Assembly: GCF_002432125.1 (NCBI RefSeq)
Contig: NZ_DJFS01000085.1
Coordinates: 1 to 9,574 of the forward strand
DNA length: 9,574 bases
Source of the DNA: Brevundimonas sp. UBA5866
GTDB taxonomy: Bacteria > Pseudomonadota > Alphaproteobacteria > Caulobacterales > Caulobacteraceae
Direction of reading: 5' to 3'
Of the stretch, positions 1 to 5,306 are shown piece by piece. The notes under the pieces were generated by a model. It did not search any database. It saw only the letters and a list, made by a program, of their open reading frames with translations, and was not told where the DNA came from. The position numbers and the translations under genes are program-made. Every line of letters begins with the position of its first letter. Within the stretch, counting starts at the first letter, position 1.

Positions 1-78
1 ACCGCAGGTCCGCAGGCCTTATGTGCTCTCCGTGCGACAGGACGCAGAAAGGATGACACGGATGGAAGGTAGGGCGAG
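1..78 (+). repeat. 78-bp direct repeat, left copy (may extend past the window edge)
   Basis: This stretch matches 635-712 with 67 of 78 bases identical and no gaps. The first 21 bases and the last 17 bases are conserved except for a single change near the right end; most differences cluster in the middle (positions 22-62). Each copy starts with a tandem heptamer, CCGCAGG-T-CCGCAGG, and ends in GGAAGGTAGGGCGAG. The left copy begins at the very first base of the window, so its true left boundary is unknown. The two copies bracket the small membrane-protein gene at 204-578. I see no open frame conserved in both copies. It could be a dispersed intergenic repeat family, a remnant of a mobile element, or a local duplication; the sequence alone does not decide. 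Confidence 0.8.
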
Positions 79-203
79 TATAGACAAACTTTCGGCCATC
101 AAGTGCCCGATCGCGTTTGATTTTGGATGTGGGCAATAAATTCTAGACTGCATTTCCGAAGCGTGCACTCTGGGTATCAATGTTATCTATTGGAAGTGCC
201 GAT

Positions 204-578
204 ATGCTCAATACCGACGAATACGCCCAACTGAGTAAAGAACAGCGTGCCATCTACGATGCGGCTTCGCCGAGGGAAGCCGCAGCATTTGCTGCGACTT
301 GGCGCAACGTTAGTCACGTGGAAGTTGTCACTGGTCCCACCATAACGAACACTTCCATGATGCGTGATATCGGGAGAGTAGGAACTTTTGTGGCTTTTGC
401 TTTGGCGGTCCTGCTTTTCCTGATTGATGCGACTTCCTATGAAAGCCTGTTCGCCTGGGTCGCCATTGCCCTGTCGGCAACCGCTACATTCATGTTTGCG
501 TGGATGCTGGGCGCGATCGAGACGCGCCTGATTGCGATTAACGAGACGCTGAAGGCCCAGAAAGAAGACTTATCGTAA
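204..578 (+). CDS. Small two-helix membrane protein, unknown function
   Basis: I do not recognise this 124-residue protein. It has a charged soluble N-terminal half (about residues 1-55, with SKEQRAIYDAASPREAAAF forming a likely helix) and two hydrophobic segments at about 59-74 and 82-103, separated by a short acidic turn (IDATSYES). A short charged C-terminal helix (ETRLIAINETLKAQKEDLS) follows. The layout suggests an inner-membrane hairpin with both ends on the same side. I chose the ATG at 204 because GGAAG lies 7 bases upstream; an in-frame ATG at 180 would add eight residues but has no visible ribosome-binding site. The gene stands alone between two copies of a 78-bp repeat, with a GC-rich hairpin just after the stop. 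Its base composition is lower in G+C than the uvrB and receptor genes, in line with the rest of the left island. Confidence 0.72.
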   Translation: MLNTDEYAQLSKEQRAIYDAASPREAAAFAATWRNVSHVEVVTGPTITNTSMMRDIGRVGTFVAFALAVLLFLIDATSYESLFAWVAIALSATATFMFAWMLGAIETRLIAINETLKAQKEDLS

Positions 579-582
579 CTGG

Positions 583-618
583 GCGGGGCCAAGCCTCAGC
601 CGGAGGGGCGGACCCCGC
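583..618 (+). terminator. GC-rich hairpin after the small membrane-protein gene
   Basis: Four bases after the stop codon, GCGGGGCC (583-590) can pair with GGACCCCGC (610-618) around one bulged A. Inside it, CCTC (594-597) can pair with GAGG (603-606). No T-run follows, so it is only a possible terminator or a transcript-stabilising structure. It lies immediately left of the second 78-bp repeat and could belong to the same repeated intergenic unit. Confidence 0.4.
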
Positions 619-634
619 TCCATCCACTCCCGTC

Positions 635-712
635 ACCGCAGGTCCGCAGGCCTTACGAGCCCTCCATGCGACGAGACGCGGGAAGGATCGCACGGGTGGA
701 AGGTAGGGCGAG
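635..712 (+). repeat. 78-bp direct repeat, right copy
   Basis: This is the second copy of the element at 1-78, in the same orientation, with 11 substitutions and no indels. Its last six bases (GGCGAG, 707-712) also form the left arm of a hairpin whose right arm is the 3' end of the HNH gene. The copy therefore ends within 10 bases of that gene's stop codon, whereas the sequence to the right of copy 1 is unrelated. Confidence 0.8.
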
Positions 713-731
713 CTAAATTAATTAGCTCGCC
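707..731. terminator. Perfect 10-bp inverted repeat over the HNH stop codon
   Basis: GGCGAGCTAA (707-716) is the exact reverse complement of TTAGCTCGCC (722-731), with a 5-base AT loop between them. The right arm contains the stop codon and last codons of the HNH gene on the minus strand; the left arm is partly the end of the 78-bp repeat. No clear T-run follows on the minus-strand transcript, so a factor-independent terminator is possible but not certain. Confidence 0.5.
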
Positions 732-1693
732 TTGCTTAAAACCTTTTCGCGCTGGCTAAGGCGCTCGATCAAAGTGCTGTCGGGAATTCCGGTGGGGCGA
801 GAAATGGGGCGACCCTCAAGATCTCCGTAAGGTGAGTTCTTCAGTTCATCAGCTAGCCGAACGGTCAAAGTTTTGGAGCAAACTTCTAACAGTTGACGAT
901 CGAAAAGCGTGTGAATGTCGGCTCTCAAGATCAAGCAGTTATCTGGCGTGTTTGTATGTTCGCCTAGGTAGGGAACTATGTGAGCAGCCTCTAATACGGA
1001 AGCAACGTTAAAGCCCGTAACGGCGCATCGACCGCTAAAAATCTTCAGGCCTTCTTTCCGGAATTTTGCCCCGCCTTGGCGTAGCCTGATGGACGCATCT
1101 ATTTTTTTGCGGGCGTCCGTTAGGTCGAGAGGTGGAGGAGTTAAATCGTCGGTTTCCGAGGTTTCTTCCGCGACATTTAAAAAGGTGCTGGGTAGCTGGC
1201 TGTAATCGAGATCAGGCGCTGATGTTGAGATATTGCCATCGGCGTCATACCCAATGAGCTTGAAATATCCATTGTCCCATGAGGTAACTTTGGCCAACCC
1301 CCACACGCGATATTGAGGTTTTGGCTTGGGCTTTTCTTGGATGATGACCGCTAGAGGAACGTTATCTCTAAGACAGGCCATGATGCCGCGGTTCGTGGCG
1401 TATCTATCTCGATCTTTTGGTTCGTGGCCCTCTTGATAATAGAGGTAGGTCCATGCGTCCTCAGGTGAGCCTTGAGGAGGTTGATCCGCATAAGGGCTAT
1501 TCTGAGATTGGCGAACGCTTAGAGCGTGTTCCCAGCCTGCCGGCTTATGGATGCCTTTGGCTTTGTTAACTAGAAATAGGCCATCAACTTCGCCTGGCCA
1601 GGAAACCGATTGGCCTTTGCGTTCGGTGAACCACTTTAGGGCTTCCCGATGTTGCTGACTTAGTTGGCTAGTCGCTTTTGAGAGGTCGCTCAT
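722..1693 (-). CDS. HNH endonuclease with SRA/YDG-like N-terminal region (putative modification-dependent restriction enzyme)
   Basis: The 323-residue protein ends in an HNH_2-type nuclease domain (about 215-275): RCAVTG at 222-227, EAAHIVPY with His238 as likely general base, the DN pair at 251-252 (Asn252), and ADIHTLFD with His261 as metal ligand. All three HNH residues are present. The front half (about 35-150) shows the spaced pattern of the SRA/YDG fold: GIHKPAGWEHALSV (47-60), Y68-A-D, the W81/Y83/Y85 strand, N101, PLAVI (113-117), then YRVWGLAKV...W...YFKL (128-146). SRA domains read modified cytosine, and SRA-HNH fusions are known type IV restriction enzymes; that role here is inference. 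Residues about 165-195 are an acidic, proline-rich linker. The ATG at 1693 has no Shine-Dalgarno; CCTCCT precedes it, and GGGAGG lies 22 bases upstream. The gene is divergent from the 1832 gene and lower in G+C than uvrB. Confidence 0.88.
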   Translation of the reverse strand: MSDLSKATSQLSQQHREALKWFTERKGQSVSWPGEVDGLFLVNKAKGIHKPAGWEHALSVRQSQNSPYADQPPQGSPEDAWTYLYYQEGHEPKDRDRYATNRGIMACLRDNVPLAVIIQEKPKPKPQYRVWGLAKVTSWDNGYFKLIGYDADGNISTSAPDLDYSQLPSTFLNVAEETSETDDLTPPPLDLTDARKKIDASIRLRQGGAKFRKEGLKIFSGRCAVTGFNVASVLEAAHIVPYLGEHTNTPDNCLILRADIHTLFDRQLLEVCSKTLTVRLADELKNSPYGDLEGRPISRPTGIPDSTLIERLSQREKVLSKAS

Positions 1694-1704
1694 AGGAGGT
1701 CGCT
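1682..1704. repeat. 9-bp direct repeat straddling the HNH start codon
   Basis: GAGGTCGCT occurs at 1682-1690, inside the first codons of the HNH gene, and again at 1696-1704, just upstream of its ATG. The period is 14 bases. In the transcript, CCTCCT (plus-strand 1694-1699) can also pair with the only purine-rich SD-like stretch, GGGAGG (plus-strand 1716-1721). The arrangement could be a small duplication or a translational control site. Confidence 0.4.
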
Positions 1705-1747
1705 TTGTATAGGAGCCTCCCTTTTGGTGGGTAAGGAGTCAAAAATT

Positions 1748-1764
1748 ACCTACTTAAGGTAGGT
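1748..1764. promoter_or_regulatory. Inverted repeat in the divergent promoter region, operator-like
   Basis: ACCTAC (1748-1753) and GTAGGT (1759-1764) form perfect 6-bp arms around TTAAG, and CTTAAG is itself palindromic. The site sits in the 138-bp space (1694-1831) between the divergent HNH and 223-residue genes, 55 bp from one start and 68 bp from the other. That is a usual place for a repressor that controls both. No regulator gene is seen in the window, and no convincing -35/-10 pair could be assigned on either strand, although the region is AT-rich (TTGAGT at 1771, TTGATA at 1781). Confidence 0.4.
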
Positions 1765-1812
1765 GAACATTTGAGTACCGTTGATATTTGATATCTATGT
1801 TAGTAGTGTTGT

Positions 1813-1830
1813 GCTCCCCGGGGGGTGAGC
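1813..1830 (+). promoter_or_regulatory. Ribosome-binding site in a possible hairpin, ahead of the 1832 gene
   Basis: GGGGGGTGAG (1820-1829) is a plausible, G-rich ribosome-binding site just before the ATG at 1832. It can fold back on itself: GCTC (1813-1816) pairs with GAGC (1827-1830), and CC (1817-1818) with GG (1824-1825) past a bulged T, with a 5-base loop. If it forms, it would hide the site from the ribosome. Confidence 0.4.
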
Positions 1831-1831
1831 T

Positions 1832-2503
1832 ATGACGATAGAACGAATTCCGTTGAGAAACCTCATGAGGTTATCTCTCGCCGATCAAGCGCTCGAGACT
1901 GATCTTCTACGCACCAACATTCGCGGCGATATCGCTCGTGAAGAGGGACTGGATGGTGGAGGAATGAGTTTTTACACGCCTTTTTGGGCTGATGCTAAGA
2001 ACCATGCCCGAGGCGTGGTGGATTTGCGCGAACGGACAGAAGTTCGTGTTGAGGCGAACGCGGGTAGGAGAAATCTCTATCCGCTACTCACAGAGGGGTT
2101 TCTGAGGTGGTGGGATGAGCGGCGGAGGATGCGAAATGAGCCATTCACAGTGCTCGAGGAGAGTGTCCGCGGAACTCTAGAGTTACGAGGTCTTGGCACT
2201 GTAGTCGTGGACAACATCTTCGCAGTGCGAATAGGCGATGATGAGACGCAAGTAATATACCCGTATTTTTTTGATGATCCTGCACTTAGCGAGCCCGTGG
2301 CGGCTTGGGGGTTGTGGGCGATGTCGCAAGCATTGCCGGACTACCGGATGGAAGATATGCGGATACTGGATATCGTTAGGGGGCACGCATATTCATTAGA
2401 GAATGCTGGCGTAGATGGTTCAGAGGAGGCGAACTTGACTTCCGAATACCGTCGCCTGCTAGCCCGGTGGGCGGAACTGCGTGCTGAACCTCGCTACAAC
2501 TAG
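1832..2503 (+). CDS. Uncharacterised 223-residue protein, divergent from the HNH gene
   Basis: I do not recognise this family. The protein is soluble, with no signal peptide or membrane helix. The first half is charged and mostly helical, with YTPFWADAKNHARG (48-61) and RRNLYPLLTEGFLRWWDERRR (79-99). The second half has a strand-strand-helix-strand pattern: GTVVVDNIFAVRIGD (122-136), QVIYPYFFDDPALSE (140-154), the helix AAWGLWAMSQAL (157-168), and MRILDIVRGHAYS (176-188). That order faintly recalls RecB-type PD-(D/E)XK folds, but the catalytic E-x-K is absent (YPYF instead), so an active nuclease is not supported. A helical tail follows. The gene shares a promoter region with the HNH endonuclease and is convergent with uvrB, the stop codons lying only 13 bases apart. 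It has the low G+C of the left island. A partner or regulator of the HNH protein is possible from position only. Confidence 0.8.
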   Translation: MTIERIPLRNLMRLSLADQALETDLLRTNIRGDIAREEGLDGGGMSFYTPFWADAKNHARGVVDLRERTEVRVEANAGRRNLYPLLTEGFLRWWDERRRMRNEPFTVLEESVRGTLELRGLGTVVVDNIFAVRIGDDETQVIYPYFFDDPALSEPVAAWGLWAMSQALPDYRMEDMRILDIVRGHAYSLENAGVDGSEEANLTSEYRRLLARWAELRAEPRYN

Positions 2504-2517
2504 AAGTTAAGACTTCT
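2502..2517. terminator. Inverted repeat spanning both convergent stop codons
   Basis: AGAAGT (2502-2507) and ACTTCT (2512-2517) form perfect 6-bp arms around TAAG. The left arm overlaps the TAG stop (2501-2503) of the 223-residue gene and the right arm overlaps the TGA stop of uvrB (2517-2519, minus strand). No T-run follows on either strand, so termination is possible but weakly supported. It also marks the change from low to high G+C. Confidence 0.4.
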
Positions 2518-4922
2518 CATCGCCCCCGCCTAAACGCCTCAGCCTTCTCAGCCGCCGCTTCCTTCCTCCAACGCTTCGGCGCTGACTTGTCCACCTCTTC
2601 ACCAACCCCCGTCAGCGCCTCATTCGCAAACTCCAGATCAAGCAGCTTCATACGCTTGATCTCGTCGCGGAGGCGGGCGGCTTCCTCGAACTCGAGGTTG
2701 GCGGCGGCGTCGCGCATGCGAGTTTCCAAGTCCTTGAGCGCGGTCTGGAAGTTGGAGCCGGTGAAGGGCTTGGTGTCTTCCTTCATGCCGGGGCTGGTGA
2801 GGCGGTCGAGTTCGCGGGACTCGTAAGGGGAGTCCATGATCTCCTTGATGTCGCGCTTGACCGTGGCGGGGGTGATGCCGTGGGCCTCGTTATAGGCCTG
2901 TTGTTTCTCGCGGCGGCGGTTGGTCTCGGTGATGGCGCGTTCCATCGAGCCGGTCATGCGGTCGGCATAGAGGATGACGCGGCCATCGACGTTACGCGCG
3001 GCGCGGCCGATGGTCTGGATGAGGGAGGTTTCCGAGCGCAGGAAGCCTTCCTTGTCCGCATCGAGGATGGCGACGAGGCCGCACTCTGGGATGTCGAGGC
3101 CCTCGCGCAGCAGGTTGATGCCGATGAGGCAGTCGAAGCTGCCCAAGCGCAGGTCGCGCAGGATTTCGATGCGCTCCAAGGTATCGATGTCGGAGTGCAT
3201 GTAGCGGACGCGCACGCCCTGTTCGTGCATGTACTCGGTCAGGTCCTCGGCCATCTTCTTCGTCAGGGTGGTGACGAGGGAGCGGTAGCCGTTGGCGGCG
3301 GTGGCCTTTACCTCGTCGATGACGTCGTCGATCTGGTTGCGGGTGGTGCCGGAGACGGGTCGGATCTCGACCGGCGGGTCGATCAGGCCTGTGGGGCGGA
3401 TGACTTGCTCGGTGAAGACGCCGCCGGACTTCTCAAGCTCCCACGCGCCCGGGGTGGCGGAGACGAAGACCGTCTGGGGGCGCATGGCGTCCCATTCCTC
3501 GAACTTGAGCGGGCGGTTGTCGATGGCGGAGGGGAGGCGGAAGCCGTACTCGGCCAGAGTGGACTTGCGGCGGTAGTCTCCGCGGAACATGGCACCGATC
3601 TGGCCGACGGTGACGTGGCTTTCGTCCACGAACAGAAGGGCGTTGTCGGGGATGTATTCGAAGAAGGTGGGCGGGGGCTCGCCCGGCGCACGGCCCGTGA
3701 GCCAGCGGCTGTAGTTCTCGATGCCCGCGCAGGAGCCGGTGGCCTCCATCATTTCCAGATCGAAGCGGGTGCGTTGCTCCAGCCGCTGGGCTTCCAGCAG
3801 CTTGCCGTTCTCGACCATCCAGTCGAGGGTTTCCTTCAGCTCGGCCTTGATGCCGGTGATGGCCTGATTGAGGGTCGGGCGGGGGGTGACGTAGTGGCTG
3901 GCGGCGTAGACGGTGACCTGTTCGAGGCTGGCGGTCTTTTTGCCGGTGAGGGGGTCGAACTCGTCGATGGCCTCGATCTCGTCGCCGAAGAGGGAGATGC
4001 GCCAGGCGCGGTCTTCCAAGTGGACGGGGAAGATCTCGATCGTGTCGCCGCGCTTGCGGAACATGCCGCGCTCGAAATGCAGGTCGTTGCGCTTGTACTG
4101 GAGCGCGATGAGGTCGGCGCGGAGCTTGGCCTCGTCGATGGTGTCGCCGACCTGTAGGCCGAAGGTCATGGCGGTGTAGGTCTCGACCGAGCCGATACCG
4201 TAGATGCAGCTGACCGAGGCCACGACGATGACGTCGTCGCGCTCGAGGATCGCGCGGGTGGCGGCGTGGCGCATCCGGTCGATCTGCTCGTTAATGGAGC
4301 TGTCCTTCTCGATGTAGGTGTCGGTGCGCGGGACGTAGGCCTCGGGCTGGTAGTAGTCGTAGTAGGAGACGAAATACTCGACCGCATTGTCGGGGAAGAA
4401 GGCCTTGAACTCGGAATAGAGCTGGGCGGCGAGGGTCTTGTTGTGGGCGAGGATCAGGGCGGGGCGCTGGGTCTCCTCGATGACCTTGGCCATGGTGAAG
4501 GTCTTGCCCGAGCCGGTGACGCCGAGGAGGACCTGATTGCGTTCGCCTTCGCTGGCCTGCTCGACCAGTTCGGCGATGGCCTGCGGCTGGTCGCCGGCGG
4601 GGGTATATTTGGTGTTCAGCCGGAAGGGCTTGGACAGCTTGTTCTTGGGGCGGTCCGGACGGTGGGGTTTCCAGTCGGACGGGGCCGAAGGGGCTTCCTC
4701 GGGCGTCAGGCGCGGGCCGATGCCGAACATGGGCAGGTTGCGGGGCGGGGTGGCGCTGTCGTGAATGAAGGTGGCGGGGGCTTCGGCGACGCCCTTTTTG
4801 ATGGCTTTGGCCTGCTCCAATGCCTGCTGGTTCTCGGCGGCGCGGGCGGGGTCCGAGACGTGGACCGGCTTCTGCGTGGCGGTCGCGGGCTTTTTCGGCG
4901 GGGTCGAGGGGGAACGGGCCAT
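2517..4922 (-). CDS. uvrB: UvrABC excinuclease subunit B
   Basis: UvrB takes over damaged DNA from UvrA, opens the helix and recruits UvrC in nucleotide excision repair in the cytoplasm. With the start at 4922 the protein has 801 residues. Visible are the entry motif YTPAGDQPQAI (106-116), Walker A GVTGSGKT (134-141), the tyrosine-rich damage-binding hairpin YYDYYQPEAYVP (187-198), DESH (433-436), SAT (488-490), LREGLDIPE (605-613), helicase motif VI QTIGRAAR (636-643), and the C-terminal UVR helix pair that binds UvrC (about 727-762: LEFEEAARLRDEIKRM). About 100 residues precede the conserved core, rich in Pro, Ala and Lys; this makes the protein clearly longer than the usual 670 or so. The frame stays open to 5141, but those extra codons look non-coding. 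ATG 4928 (MFMARS) is equally possible; neither start has a clear Shine-Dalgarno, so the transcript may be leaderless. No GTTC-N7-GTTC LexA box was found upstream. Confidence 0.97.
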   Translation of the reverse strand: MARSPSTPPKKPATATQKPVHVSDPARAAENQQALEQAKAIKKGVAEAPATFIHDSATPPRNLPMFGIGPRLTPEEAPSAPSDWKPHRPDRPKNKLSKPFRLNTKYTPAGDQPQAIAELVEQASEGERNQVLLGVTGSGKTFTMAKVIEETQRPALILAHNKTLAAQLYSEFKAFFPDNAVEYFVSYYDYYQPEAYVPRTDTYIEKDSSINEQIDRMRHAATRAILERDDVIVVASVSCIYGIGSVETYTAMTFGLQVGDTIDEAKLRADLIALQYKRNDLHFERGMFRKRGDTIEIFPVHLEDRAWRISLFGDEIEAIDEFDPLTGKKTASLEQVTVYAASHYVTPRPTLNQAITGIKAELKETLDWMVENGKLLEAQRLEQRTRFDLEMMEATGSCAGIENYSRWLTGRAPGEPPPTFFEYIPDNALLFVDESHVTVGQIGAMFRGDYRRKSTLAEYGFRLPSAIDNRPLKFEEWDAMRPQTVFVSATPGAWELEKSGGVFTEQVIRPTGLIDPPVEIRPVSGTTRNQIDDVIDEVKATAANGYRSLVTTLTKKMAEDLTEYMHEQGVRVRYMHSDIDTLERIEILRDLRLGSFDCLIGINLLREGLDIPECGLVAILDADKEGFLRSETSLIQTIGRAARNVDGRVILYADRMTGSMERAITETNRRREKQQAYNEAHGITPATVKRDIKEIMDSPYESRELDRLTSPGMKEDTKPFTGSNFQTALKDLETRMRDAAANLEFEEAARLRDEIKRMKLLDLEFANEALTGVGEEVDKSAPKRWRKEAAAEKAEAFRRGR

Positions 4923-5306
4923 GAACATACAGGTAATGCACGGGGGCCGAATCCGCCAGAGGCGCGGGGCAGGTGTGTGATTTTGGTCAAAGCTGAAAAC
5001 ATATCCACGCTTTGCGTGTGACATGAGACAGGCTCGCAACCGGAAGATATTTTGAAGGCCTCGACGTAAATGTGAGCGTATCGTGCCGTTTTTCGAATTA
5101 TATCGAAATATTATGCTTATTGATCGAGGTTCTTCGATCATCGTAAGCGTGATAACGTCGCTTTACTGAAATAATATTGTTGCGAATGTGTTCGCGCATG
5201 AATAGCCGTTAACGGTTGAAGCGCGCAGAGGTTGAGTGCGCCACGCAGTACGTCGTTCGTTGATCGGCGTGCAGTATTTAGTAAGTTGAATAGGTACAGA
5301 GCGTCT
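4923..5306. other. Divergent intergenic region between uvrB and the receptor gene, rich in short palindromes
   Basis: This 384-bp stretch has no gene that I can support. It is AT-richer than its neighbours, most clearly at 4981-5200, and must hold the promoters of uvrB (leftward) and the receptor gene (rightward). Short perfect inverted repeats include CACGC-TTT-GCGTG (5006-5018), GCGAA-TGTG-TTCGC (5182-5195) and CCGTTAACGG (5206-5215), besides the pair described at 5091-5140. I could not assign a convincing -35/-10 pair on either strand. The distance to the receptor ATG leaves room for a long leader. Confidence 0.6.
5091..5140. promoter_or_regulatory. Pair of TCGA-core inverted repeats, operator-like
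   Basis: TTTCGA (5091-5096) and TCGAAA (5103-5108) flank a 6-base AT spacer. TGATCGA (5121-5127) and TCGATCA (5134-5140) flank a second 6-base spacer. Both are perfect, share the TCGA core and the same spacer length, and their centres are 31 bp apart, close to three helical turns. This is the geometry expected for two dimers of one regulator on the same DNA face. Which gene they control, and by what protein, cannot be told from the sequence. Confidence 0.4.

Noticed and set aside
117..146. Possible promoter TTGATT with an AT-rich -10 ahead of the small membrane-protein gene
   Set aside because: The -35 is acceptable, but no -10 hexamer at 16-18 bases spacing matches well enough to report.
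1..712. The 78-bp repeats considered as a CRISPR array or as tRNA-derived attachment sites
   Set aside because: There are only two diverged copies over 550 bp apart with a gene between them, no tRNA cloverleaf, and no integrase or cas gene in the window.
2880..4157. Open frame of 425 codons on the plus strand opposite uvrB
   Set aside because: Low-complexity Gly/Ala/Asp/Val-rich translation, antisense to highly conserved UvrB motifs; a composition artefact.
4266..5021. Open frame of 251 codons on the plus strand over the uvrB 5' part
   Set aside because: Low-complexity Gly/Val/Leu runs antisense to the UvrB Walker A region; no start signal or domain.
4923..5141. In-frame extension of uvrB to an ATG at 5141
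   Set aside because: The extra codons fall in AT-rich intergenic DNA with palindromes and resemble no UvrB sequence; starts at 4922 or 4928 are more plausible.
5121..5150. GTTC near 5129 considered as half of an alphaproteobacterial LexA box
   Set aside because: The second half is not GTTC after 7 bases, and no GTTC-N7-GTTC was found elsewhere in the uvrB upstream region.
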